A DNA stretch of 54,593 nt, taken from assembly GCA_017470095.1 (NCBI GenBank), contig JAFUFC010000161.1:1-54593 (forward strand), read 5' to 3'. The notes under the pieces were generated by a model that worked only from the letters and a program-made list of their open reading frames with translations, did no database searches and had not been told where the DNA came from. The stretch's first letter is position 1, and each line of letters begins with the position of its first letter. Origin of the DNA: Clostridia bacterium. Lineage in GTDB: Bacteria > Bacillota > Clostridia > Christensenellales > Aristaeellaceae. This document shows positions 23,911 through 31,735 of the stretch, in pieces. Both the position numbers and the translations under genes were made by a program.

Positions 23911-25653
23911 GTGTTTGGAAAGAGTTTTCAGCGTAAATATGCCCTCAGCGATCAGGGCGTCAAAAACACAAAGCAAGCCACCGTTTGGACGGTTATCGTC
24001 AACCTGGTGGTAATGGGCGGTATGGGCATCCTGTATTTGATGATGACCCGCTTTATGGACACGCTGACAAATGGCGCGCCGCTGCCGGGCATCTGGCTGT
24101 TTGTGGGATTGATACTGGCCTTTGTGGCGCTTTCCATGCTGACCCATCTTCAGCAGTACCGGGCTACCTACGGCCTGGTCTATGGCGAAGTCAAAGCCGT
24201 GCGTATTACCATCGCAGAGAGACTTCGCAAGCTGCCGCTGGGTTACTTTGGCAAGCGGGATCTGGCGGATTTGACGGAAACCATCATGGGTGACGTGAAC
24301 CGCCTGGAGCACGTCTGGTCGCACTGCCTGGGGTATCTGTACGGCTCCTATATTTCCACGGCCATCATCGCGGTGATGATGCTGATCTACGACTGGCACA
24401 TGGCGATGGCCTGCCTCTGGGGCGTGCCGGTGGCCTTCGGATTGCTCTTTGGCAGCCGAAAGCTGGCGAAACGGAATTCCGAGCGCACCAAAGCCGCCGG
24501 GATTCAGGTGTCCGACGGCATCCAAGAAACGCTGGAGAATATTCGGGAAATTCGCGCAACCAATCAGGAAAGCCGATTCCTGGATGATCTGAACGGAAAG
24601 ATCGATCATCACGAAAAGGTCATGATCAAGGGCGAGCTCTCTACGGGCATCTTTGTCAACGCCGCCAGCGTGATCATGCGCCTGGGCGTCGCTACCACCA
24701 TCCTGACGGGCACCGCGCTGATCTTGTCCGGGCAGATTGATTTTATGCTCCTGTTCATGTTCCTGCTGGCTATCACCCGGGTGTATGCCCCCTTCGACCA
24801 GGCCTTGGCGCTGATCGCAGAAATGTTCGTCTCCCAGGTATCCGCCAGCCGTCTGATGGAGATTCAGGACACGCCCATCGCCACAGGCGCGGACAGCTTT
24901 GCGCCGAAAGGGCATGATATTTCATTCCAGAACGTCGGTTTCTCCTATGACGACAAACAGGTACTGCGCGGCGTCAGCTTCACCGCGAAGGAGGGCGAAG
25001 TGACCGCCCTGGTAGGCCCCTCCGGCTCCGGCAAAAGCACCTGCGCCAGGCTGGCGGCCCGGCTGTGGGACATCGACAGCGGGAAGATTACCGTGGGCGG
25101 CGTGGACATTGCTTCTGTTGACCCGGAAGTGCTGCTCAGTGATTATTCCATGGTGTTCCAGGATGTGGTGCTGTTCGACGATACAGTGATGGAGAACATC
25201 CGTCTGGGGCGGCGCGGTGCAACGGACGACGAAGTGCGTGCGGCAGCCAAAGCAGCCAACTGCGACGAATTTGTCGTCAAACTGCCCAAAGGCTATGATA
25301 CGCCCATTGGAGAGAACGGCGCGAAGCTTTCCGGCGGCGAGCGGCAGCGCATCTCCATTGCCCGTGCGCTGCTTAAAAATTCCCCCATCGTGCTGCTGGA
25401 TGAGGCCACCGCCTCCCTGGACGTGGAAAACGAAACCAAGGTGCAGGGAGCACTGTCCCGGCTGCTGGAAGGCAAAACCGTGCTGGTGATCGCCCATCGG
25501 ATGCGTACCGTGGAGGCGGCGGACAAGGTGATCGTCCTCGCTGATGGAAAGGTGGCAGAGGAGGGCAGCCCTGCGGAATTGATAACCAGGCAAAATGGTA
25601 TTTTCCGCAGAATGACGCAGCTCCAGGCGTCCAGCGCGGAATGGAGCATTTGA
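23911..25653 (+). CDS. ABC transporter, exporter fold, permease-ATPase (subunit 2)
   Basis: This 580-residue partner half-transporter has six membrane helices and an ATPase domain with [46 protein letters not shown] and VIAHRM. The start is GTG 23911, with GGGGAGG about nine bases upstream and only one base after the previous stop. Both halves have complete catalytic motifs (Walker B Glu, H-loop His), so neither site looks degenerate. The layout of two adjacent non-identical halves is typical of heterodimers. Confidence 0.87.
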   Translation: MFGKSFQRKYALSDQGVKNTKQATVWTVIVNLVVMGGMGILYLMMTRFMDTLTNGAPLPGIWLFVGLILAFVALSMLTHLQQYRATYGLVYGEVKAVRITIAERLRKLPLGYFGKRDLADLTETIMGDVNRLEHVWSHCLGYLYGSYISTAIIAVMMLIYDWHMAMACLWGVPVAFGLLFGSRKLAKRNSERTKAAGIQVSDGIQETLENIREIRATNQESRFLDDLNGKIDHHEKVMIKGELSTGIFVNAASVIMRLGVATTILTGTALILSGQIDFMLLFMFLLAITRVYAPFDQALALIAEMFVSQVSASRLMEIQDTPIATGADSFAPKGHDISFQNVGFSYDDKQVLRGVSFTAKEGEVTALVGPSGSGKSTCARLAARLWDIDSGKITVGGVDIASVDPEVLLSDYSMVFQDVVLFDDTVMENIRLGRRGATDDEVRAAAKAANCDEFVVKLPKGYDTPIGENGAKLSGGERQRISIARALLKNSPIVLLDEATASLDVENETKVQGALSRLLEGKTVLVIAHRMRTVEAADKVIVLADGKVAEEGSPAELITRQNGIFRRMTQLQASSAEWSI

Positions 25654-25739
25654 TTCATCCGAATGCGAAAAGGAAAACATTGATATCATTTGGTTTGAAC
25701 AGAATGAAAATAGAAGAAAGGGGATCATTCCATGATTCC

Positions 25740-25895
25740 ATGATGAAGCTGGTATTGGTTCGTCACGGCGAGAGCGAGTGGAACAAGCTTAACCTGTTCA
25801 CAGGATGGACAGATGTGGATCTGAGCGAAAAGGGCCACGAGGAGGCCAAGGCTGCCGGTCAGCTGCTGAAGGCGGAGGGCTACGATTTCGATGTA
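25740..25895 (+). pseudogene. gpmA: N-terminal fragment of phosphoglycerate mutase
   Basis: [20 protein letters not shown], then [17 protein letters not shown], is the start of a 2,3-bisphosphoglycerate-dependent phosphoglycerate mutase (catalytic His in RHGE). After about 52 residues, at YDFDV, the match ends suddenly; intact enzymes continue with a TSxLxRAxxT segment and about 200 more residues. The rest of the gene is not in the window. A normal ribosome site precedes it, so a truncated, inactive peptide could be made. Confidence 0.8.
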
Positions 25896-26012
25896 TTCTC
25901 CGTAGTCTGGGTCTGCACAGCCATCAGTGCCAGCGCAATGTTTTGCATCAGGCAGTCGGCAGGATCGTTGTCATAGACCTCATCCGGGGTGAACTGGTAA
26001 AAAAGGGGCGCA
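25896..26012 (-). pseudogene. Unidentified gene fragment on the minus strand
   Basis: On the minus strand a frame without start or end encodes [20 protein letters not shown], then [18 protein letters not shown]. It reads like real protein rather than chance, and lies exactly where gpmA is cut off. I do not recognise the family. It marks a rearrangement junction. Confidence 0.35.
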
Positions 26013-26085
26013 TTTACTCACCACCTGCTGTATGGTGAAAAGTGCGCCTTCAGAATCAAGGGCGACTTTCTTGGAAAGGGCGCAG

Positions 26086-26135
26086 GGGGAACCCATTCTT
26101 TGGCCTCTAAAGAATGGATTCCCCGCCTAATTTTT
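26086..26135 (+). terminator. Bidirectional terminator between converging genes
   Basis: GGGGAA-x-CCATTCTTT pairs with AAAGAATGG-x-TTCCCC (26086-26124), a stem of about 15 bp with loop GGCCTCT, followed by AATTTTTCCC on the plus strand. It lies just after the end of the DAHP synthase gene, which reads from the other side. Confidence 0.75.
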
Positions 26136-26150
26136 CCCTTTTATTTTCCT

Positions 26151-27185
26151 TTACGCCATCTCTGCCAGGCGCAGAATGAGCTCTTCCGATTTTTCCCAGC
26201 CTAGGCAGGGGTCGGTGATGGATTTGCCGAACACGCCCTCGCCGATCTTTTGCGCGCCGTCCTCCAGATAGCTTTCCACCATCAGCCCCTTGACCAGGGC
26301 GCGGATATCGGGGGAGAGACTGCGGCTGTGCATCACATCTTTGCAGATGCGAATCGGCTCCAGGTAACGCTTGCCGGAATTGTTGTGGTTGGTATCCACC
26401 ACCACGGCAGGGTTTTGCAGATCACTTTTTTCGTACAGCTCCAGTATTTGCTGCAAATTTTCATAATGATAATTGGGGTGCGAGCGGCCGAAGCTGTCCA
26501 CAAAGCCCCGCAAGATGGCGTGGGCCAGGGGATTGCCGCTGGTGCGCACCTCCCAATTGCGGTAGATGAATTCCTGGCGGCTCTGGGCGGCGGCGATGGA
26601 ATTCATCATCACGGTCACGTCTCCGGCGGTAGGGTTTTTCATGCCCACGGCAATGCCCAGGCCGCTGGCCACCAGCCGATGCTCCTGGTTTTCTACCGAT
26701 CGCGCGCCTACGGCCACATAGCCCAGCAGATCGGATAAATAGCTGTAATTAGCGGGATAAAGCATTTCTTCCGCGCAGGTAAAGCCCGTTTCCCGGATGA
26801 CCCGCATGTGCATATGCCGGATGGCGATGATGCCGGCCAGCATGTCCTCGCCCTTTTCTGGGTCGGGCTGGTGCAGCATGCCCTTGTAGCCTACGCCTTT
26901 GGTGCGGGGCTTGTTGGTGTAAACCCGGGGCACGATCATCAGCTTATCCTTCACCTGTTCGTTGACTCGGGACAGCCTGTGCATGTATTCCACCACGGCG
27001 TCCTCCCGGTCGGCGGAGCAGGGGCCGATGATCAGCAGCAGCCGTTGATCCTTCCCAGTCAAAATATCTGTGATCTGCTTGTCCCTTTCCCGCTTGGCGG
27101 CCTGGATGCCGCTATCCACGGGGTGATCTCGCTTCAGTTCTTGGGGCTGGGGCATTTTCCGTACAAATTCCATGGGAGCGTCCAT
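26151..27185 (-). CDS. aroF: 3-deoxy-7-phosphoheptulonate (DAHP) synthase, class I
   Basis: This 344-residue enzyme condenses phosphoenolpyruvate and erythrose 4-phosphate at the entry to the shikimate pathway. Length and motifs match the AroFGH type: LLLIIGPCSADREDAV, VPRVYTNKPRTKGVGYKG (PEP-binding Arg and Lys), ARSVENQEHR, GMKNPTAGD, DTNHNNSGK and GLMVESYLEDGAQ (metal and substrate residues). AAAGGACGG precedes the ATG at 27185. It appears to be alone between two terminators. A palindrome GCGTTAACGC lies about 20-30 bases upstream. Which of the three paralogue names applies cannot be told. Confidence 0.93.
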   Translation of the reverse strand: MDAPMEFVRKMPQPQELKRDHPVDSGIQAAKRERDKQITDILTGKDQRLLLIIGPCSADREDAVVEYMHRLSRVNEQVKDKLMIVPRVYTNKPRTKGVGYKGMLHQPDPEKGEDMLAGIIAIRHMHMRVIRETGFTCAEEMLYPANYSYLSDLLGYVAVGARSVENQEHRLVASGLGIAVGMKNPTAGDVTVMMNSIAAAQSRQEFIYRNWEVRTSGNPLAHAILRGFVDSFGRSHPNYHYENLQQILELYEKSDLQNPAVVVDTNHNNSGKRYLEPIRICKDVMHSRSLSPDIRALVKGLMVESYLEDGAQKIGEGVFGKSITDPCLGWEKSEELILRLAEMA

Positions 27186-27315
27186 TGCGCGTTACCGTCC
27201 TTTGACCAGCGTTAACGCCGGGTTTCTTTTATAATCAGCAGCTGTTGTCTGCTGCCTACCAGTTTATCACGAGCGGCAATGGAATGCAATTGTCCAATGG
27301 TACTGATCTTGTTCT

Positions 27316-27350
27316 AAAAAAGGACCGCCGCATGAGGAGTCACGCGGCGG
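27316..27350 (-). terminator. Terminator of the ABC importer operon (minus strand)
   Basis: On the minus strand CCGCCGC pairs with GCGGCGG (27325-27331 and 27344-27350) and TCCTTTTTT follows. This is a standard intrinsic terminator for transcripts from the permease gene at 27503-29167. Confidence 0.8.
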
Positions 27351-27390
27351 CTCTTTGAGTTCCTGCTTTGTTGTCGCTTTTGAATGGCGC

Positions 27391-27431
27391 CCCATTTGTT
27401 AGGCAAGCATGGAATCTTGCTAACAAATGGG
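27391..27431. repeat. Long hairpin between operon end and terminator
   Basis: CCCATTTGTTAG-GCAAG (27391-27407) pairs with CTTGCTAACAAATGGG (27416-27431), a 16-bp stem with one bulged G and loop CATGGAAT. There is no adjacent T-run on the minus strand. It could protect the 3' end of the importer mRNA or be a small mobile relic. Confidence 0.6.
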
Positions 27432-27502
27432 TGCCTTGTTTGTTCATGTGAAATTCACGTCTTTTGGCTGCAAAATTCCTGCCGTTGGGGAGCAATGGGG
27501 GA

Positions 27503-29167
27503 TTACACGCTGATGTCCCGACGGCCTGTCAGCTTGAAGAACAGCAGCAGCGACAGCACGCTGGTTACCGTCAGCACGGTGGAGTAGGCGGCGGCGTTGC
27601 CGAAGCAATCGCGGATGACCTCCGTATAGACGGCCACTGTCAGCGTTTGAGTGCTGGCGCGGTAGAGCATGATGGAGGAGGACAATTCGCTAATTACCGT
27701 CACCCAGCTCATGATGGCGCCGGAAATGACGCCGGGCATCATCATGGGCAGCATGATTTCTCCAAAGGAGCGCATTTCCGATGCGCCCAAGGAAACGGCC
27801 GCTTCCTCAATAGAAGGGCTAATCTGGCTGATGATGGCAGTGCTGGAACGGATGGTGTAAGGCATACGGCGCACGGTCAGGGAAATGATGATGATAGCGG
27901 CCGTACCGGTCAGGGCCAGAGGCGGCTTGGCAAAGGCGTACAGGAAGCAGATACCAAGCACCGAGCCGGGGATGATGTAGGGCAGCATGGTCAGGGTATC
28001 TACCGTGCTGGTGATGATGGACTTACGGCGCACGGCCAGATAGGAGATCAGCACGCCGAAAATGACCACCAAGGCAATGGCCGCCAGGCCGAACAGGTAG
28101 GTATTGGGAATGACCAGGGGATTTTTGGAAAAGATCGTTGTGTAATTGATCAGCGATACTTCCGTGGTGAAAATGCCGGGGGTGGATTCCCTGAGGAAGG
28201 AAGTTACAATAACCGTCAGCTGGGGCAGCAGGGCGATCAGCACCACCAGGTACACAAAGACGTGGCACAGGATCTTGGGCGCCATACGCTGGGCCCGGGG
28301 CAGCATGGGCTTGAGGGCCGACATGGCGTAGCTGTGCTTGGCGGCAATGTAGCGCTGGAGGAAGAAGAACACCAACGTGATGGCCATGATGATCACACAC
28401 AGGGCGGCGGCAAAATAGCTGTCGTTGGTCACTTCACCCATGAACTGGTTGTACAGAACGACCGGGAAGGTGCGGTAGCCTTCGCCGATCAGCATGGGCG
28501 TGCCGAAATCGGAGAACACCCGCATGAACACCAGCAAACTGGAGGCCAGCACCGTAGGCAGTACCAGGGGCAGAATGATGCCGGTGACCCGCTGGAAATT
28601 GTTGGCACCCAGGCTCTCCGCCGCTTCATTCAGGGAATTATCCAGGTTCTGCAAGGCGCCGCTGACGTACATGTAGACCAGCGGGAAGGATTGCAGCGAG
28701 AACACCAGCACAATGCCGGCGAACCCGTAAATGCCGCCAAAGGAAAGGCCAAAGAGGTTGTTGATGAGCCGGGTGAACAGGCCGTTGCGGCCCAGCAGCT
28801 GAATCCAGGCGTACGCGCCGATGAAGGGCGGCGAAAGATAGCTGACCACGATGCAGATGTTCAGCCATTTGCTCCCCGCAATCTTATACTGCCTTGTGAT
28901 ATAGGCGATCACCAGGCCCAGCGTGGCGCTGATCAAGGTGGATACGATGGTTACGCTGAAGGAATTTTTCAGGGTGTTGGTATAATATTTCCGGGTAAAG
29001 AAGCGGTTAAAATTTTCCAGGGTAAAGCTGTTGTCCGCGGGGTTGACCACGCTCTTATAGAGAATTAGGATCAGTGGATATACCACAAAAATCAGGAACA
29101 GGGCCAGAATCAGCAAGGCCAGAAACGTCCAGATGGGGGAATACCTGCGTTTTTTCATGGCGTTCAC
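27503..29167 (-). CDS. ABC importer permease, two fused modules (FbpB/AfuB type)
   Basis: This 554-residue protein has about 12 membrane helices in two homologous halves. Each half carries an EAA-type loop that docks the ATPase: EAAESLGANNFQRVTGIILP in the first half and EAAVSLGASEMRSFGEIMLP in the second. Fused double permeases of this length are typical of the FbpB, AfuB and PhnE-like importers. Its start overlaps the end of the ATPase gene (ATGA type). The order on the minus strand is binding protein, ATPase, permease. Confidence 0.9.
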   Translation of the reverse strand: MNAMKKRRYSPIWTFLALLILALFLIFVVYPLILILYKSVVNPADNSFTLENFNRFFTRKYYTNTLKNSFSVTIVSTLISATLGLVIAYITRQYKIAGSKWLNICIVVSYLSPPFIGAYAWIQLLGRNGLFTRLINNLFGLSFGGIYGFAGIVLVFSLQSFPLVYMYVSGALQNLDNSLNEAAESLGANNFQRVTGIILPLVLPTVLASSLLVFMRVFSDFGTPMLIGEGYRTFPVVLYNQFMGEVTNDSYFAAALCVIIMAITLVFFFLQRYIAAKHSYAMSALKPMLPRAQRMAPKILCHVFVYLVVLIALLPQLTVIVTSFLRESTPGIFTTEVSLINYTTIFSKNPLVIPNTYLFGLAAIALVVIFGVLISYLAVRRKSIITSTVDTLTMLPYIIPGSVLGICFLYAFAKPPLALTGTAAIIIISLTVRRMPYTIRSSTAIISQISPSIEEAAVSLGASEMRSFGEIMLPMMMPGVISGAIMSWVTVISELSSSIMLYRASTQTLTVAVYTEVIRDCFGNAAAYSTVLTVTSVLSLLLFFKLTGRRDISV

Positions 29168-30243
29168 GCTCCCTCACGAATCAGGGTGTGCCGGCTCTGG
29201 GCGTCAAATACGTTCACCTTCATGGGCATCACTTCCAGCGTGACCTTCGTGCCATCCGGCAGGATATCGCTCAGGTCGCTGTTTTCCACCACTTCAATTT
29301 CCTTGCCGTTTTCCAGCGTCAAGAAATAATGCTGGGTCATGCCCAGGAACACGCTGCTGCTCACCGTGGCGGGAATGCCGGGAGTGCCGTCGGTGTGGAT
29401 GATGAACTCTTCCGGGCGGACGGCCACGTGCACCTTGCCGTTGACTCCTTCCTTCAAGGTATTCATGGGCACCTTGTAGCCCTTGCCAAAGTCCAGCACG
29501 TCGCCGCTGCAATCGGCGTCCAGCAAATTGCTCAGGCCGATGAAGGTGGACACGAATTCATTGGCCGGGCGCTGGTAAATGTGCTTGGGCGTGCCAATCT
29601 GCTGAATGACGCCCTCATGCATGACGGCAATCCGGTCTGAAATGGCCAAGGCTTCTTCCTGGTCGTGGGTCACATAGACGGTAGTGATGCCGATCTGATG
29701 CTGGATTTGCTTAATCACGTTGCGCATTTCCACTCGCAGTTTGGCGTCCAGGTTGGAAAGGGGTTCATCCATCAGCAGCACTTCAGGCTCGATCACGATA
29801 GCGCGGGCCAGGGCCACGCGCTGCTGCTGGCCGCCGGAGAGCTGGGTGGGCATCCGGTCGGCGTACTGGTCAATTTTTACCAATTTGAGGATTTCGTTGG
29901 CCTTGCGGTATCTTTCCGCCTTGGGCATCCGGCGCGTTTTCAGGCCGTAGGCCACGTTGTCCCGCACGCTCATGTGGGGGAACACGGCATAATTCTGGAA
30001 CACCATGCCCATGTTGCGCTTGTTGGTGGGGATGCTGTTGATCACTTTGTCATTGACCCGGATCTCGCCGCCCTCGATGGTGTTAAAGCCGATGATCATC
30101 CGCAGCAGGGTGGTTTTTCCGCAGCCGGAGGGGCCCAGCAGGGTGAAAAATTCACCGGGCTTGATTTCGGCGCTCAGCCCTTGAATTACGATATTCTTAC
30201 CGTAGGCTTTGGTCACATTGTCAATATGAATCGCTACGCCCAT
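29164..30243 (-). CDS. ABC importer ATPase (FbpC/PotA-like)
   Basis: This 359-residue ATPase has Walker [18 protein letters not shown]-loop [14 protein letters not shown], signature [17 protein letters not shown], Walker [13 protein letters not shown] and the H-loop [11 protein letters not shown]. The C-terminal region of about 110 residues forms a TOBE domain, as in FbpC, PotA and related ATPases. AGAGAGGAA precedes ATG 30243. It is translated with the permease and lies downstream of a hairpin that separates it from the binding-protein gene. Confidence 0.92.
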   Translation of the reverse strand: MGVAIHIDNVTKAYGKNIVIQGLSAEIKPGEFFTLLGPSGCGKTTLLRMIIGFNTIEGGEIRVNDKVINSIPTNKRNMGMVFQNYAVFPHMSVRDNVAYGLKTRRMPKAERYRKANEILKLVKIDQYADRMPTQLSGGQQQRVALARAIVIEPEVLLMDEPLSNLDAKLRVEMRNVIKQIQHQIGITTVYVTHDQEEALAISDRIAVMHEGVIQQIGTPKHIYQRPANEFVSTFIGLSNLLDADCSGDVLDFGKGYKVPMNTLKEGVNGKVHVAVRPEEFIIHTDGTPGIPATVSSSVFLGMTQHYFLTLENGKEIEVVENSDLSDILPDGTKVTLEVMPMKVNVFDAQSRHTLIREGA

Positions 30244-30262
30244 ACAAATATTCCTCTCTTTT

Positions 30263-30304
30263 AAAAAGCCGAGAAGCTCTGCGGCGGGCGCAAAGCTTCC
30301 CGAC
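30263..30304 (-). terminator. Hairpin between binding protein and ATPase genes
   Basis: On the minus strand TCGG-x-AAGCT pairs with AGCTT-x-TCGGC, with an inner GCG/CGC part, followed by TTTTT. A partial terminator here would give more binding protein than ATPase and permease, a common pattern in ABC importer operons. Confidence 0.6.
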
Positions 30305-30342
30305 TTGTGTTTACACGAGTTAACTTTTTTAGATCTTGGCGC

Positions 30343-31377
30343 TTACTCCATGTTCATTTCCACGTGATCCAGGTAGGTCTTCACGATTTCGGCCTTGTGT
30401 TCGGCCACATAAGCGGTGGAGTAGGTGTCAAACTGCTTGATTTCGCTGTCGGGCAGCATCTTTTCGTTGACGGGCACGCCGGCGCGCAGGGGACGCAGGT
30501 TCAGGGCCGCGGCCACGGCGGTCTGGCTTTCTTCGCTCAGCACGAAATCAACGAACTTCTGAGCAGCTTCCATGTGGGGCGCGCCCTTGATGATCTGCAC
30601 GGATTCACCGGGATACACGGTGCCTTCCACAGCATAGACCACCTTTACGGGCTTTTCACCCTTGGCCTGCAGTTCCACGCAGGGGTCTTCATAGCTCAGG
30701 CCCACCGCATATTCGCCGTTGGCCACGCCATTGTACACCTGAGAGGAGGAGTTGGCGGCGATGTCACCCTTGATCTTCAGGAACGCATCGATGTAATCCC
30801 AAGCTTCCTTGCTCATGGGATCGCCATTCCCCATGCCATACAGCATGCCGATCAGGCACTGGAAAGCAGAGGAGGAGTTGGCGGGATCGGCAGAGATGAT
30901 CTTGCCCTTCAGCTGGGGTTGGAGCAGATCGGCATAGCCGTTCACTTCGATGCCCAGTTCCTTGAGCACTTCGGTGTTCACGATCATCACGTTGGGCTCG
31001 GCGTACGCATTGTTGAACACGTTGGTGCCATCGTTCTGGAACTGGGGATACAGCGCGTCGTTTTCCGTGGACACATACACTTCAAACAGATCGCGGTTGG
31101 CCGCCAGCATGGTTTCGTCAGCCGCCCAGTGGATATCCACGGTCACTTTGCCGGTTTCCACTTCGCTCTTCACGCGCTGGAGCACTTCGCCGGAGGAGCC
31201 GGTGATCATTTCCACTTTGATGCCGGTTTTGGCTTCAAAGGCAGGAATGACGATGTTGTTCAGGCGTTCATTGCGAGCGCTGTAAATGACCAGCACGTCA
31301 TCTTCCGCCAGCGCGGCGCCACACAAACCAAGCAGCATCATGGCTGCCAACACGATTGCCAACAATTTCTTCATCAT
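30343..31377 (-). CDS. ABC importer substrate-binding protein (AfuA/FbpA family)
   Basis: This protein of about 344 residues has a signal peptide (KKLLAIVLAAMMLLGLCGA, cut after ALA before EDDVLV). There is no acceptable lipobox, because the residue before the Cys is Leu. The mature protein starts with VLVIYSARNERLNNIVIPAF and continues FEAKTGIKVEMITGSSGE, as in FbpA, AfuA and phosphonate-binding proteins. The paired Tyr residues that bind ferric iron in FbpA are not evident near GEYAVGLSYEDP. A sugar phosphate or phosphonate is therefore as likely as iron. I chose the ATG at 31377 for its spacing from GGAAAGGTGG. Confidence 0.85.
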   Translation of the reverse strand: MMKKLLAIVLAAMMLLGLCGAALAEDDVLVIYSARNERLNNIVIPAFEAKTGIKVEMITGSSGEVLQRVKSEVETGKVTVDIHWAADETMLAANRDLFEVYVSTENDALYPQFQNDGTNVFNNAYAEPNVMIVNTEVLKELGIEVNGYADLLQPQLKGKIISADPANSSSAFQCLIGMLYGMGNGDPMSKEAWDYIDAFLKIKGDIAANSSSQVYNGVANGEYAVGLSYEDPCVELQAKGEKPVKVVYAVEGTVYPGESVQIIKGAPHMEAAQKFVDFVLSEESQTAVAAALNLRPLRAGVPVNEKMLPDSEIKQFDTYSTAYVAEHKAEIVKTYLDHVEMNME

Positions 31378-31427
31378 TTTATACCACCTTTCCAATTATC
31401 TGGGCGCTTCATGCCCTTCTTGATTTC

Positions 31428-31456
31428 ATTTTAGCTCAGATCTGGTCAAATGTCAA
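31428..31456 (-). promoter_or_regulatory. Promoter of the ABC importer operon
   Basis: On the minus strand TTGACA (31451-31456) and TAAAAT (31428-31433) are 17 bases apart, about 50 bases before the binding-protein start. It is divergent to the promoter of the beta-xylosidase gene. Confidence 0.8.
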
Positions 31457-31601
31457 CACAATTCTTCCATCAAACGAACAAAAACACCAACGCAACGTAA
31501 TGCTTACTCAATTTTTTTCAGAAAAGAAATTTCATCGCATGAATTTTAAGCGCATTAAAAAAACGGCGCTTGACCGCTTGGTTATTCCAGCTGTGGGACG
31601 C

Positions 31602-31630
31602 TTGACAAGCGTTGGAAATGGTAATAAAAT
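31602..31630 (+). promoter_or_regulatory. Promoter of the GH120-like gene
   Basis: TTGACA (31602-31607) and TAAAAT (31625-31630) are 17 bases apart. The AT-rich stretch between the two divergent promoters, 31457-31600, holds no clear palindrome that would mark a shared operator. Confidence 0.78.
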
Positions 31631-31735
31631 TTTTTGCGTTTATAGCGATTGATTTTCCGTTTGCCGGCTGTTTCTATTGAAAGATCAGAGCAGGCTGAGG
31701 AAAAAGAAAGCGCGTATCAAGAGGAGGAAACCACC

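Noticed and set aside
27200..27260. Attenuator or T-box before DAHP synthase
   Set aside because: Only a short palindrome GCGTTAACGC is visible; there is no T-box sequence, leader peptide rich in aromatic residues or terminator in the leader.
27464..29068. Long plus-strand frame opposite the permease
   Set aside because: It is rich in His, Gln and Gly with no membrane or domain pattern, typical of an antisense shadow; the permease on the minus strand has clear EAA loops.
31320..31377. Lipoprotein signal in the importer binding protein
   Set aside because: The residue before the Cys is Leu, so it does not fit a lipobox; a normal signal peptidase site (ALA before EDD) follows.
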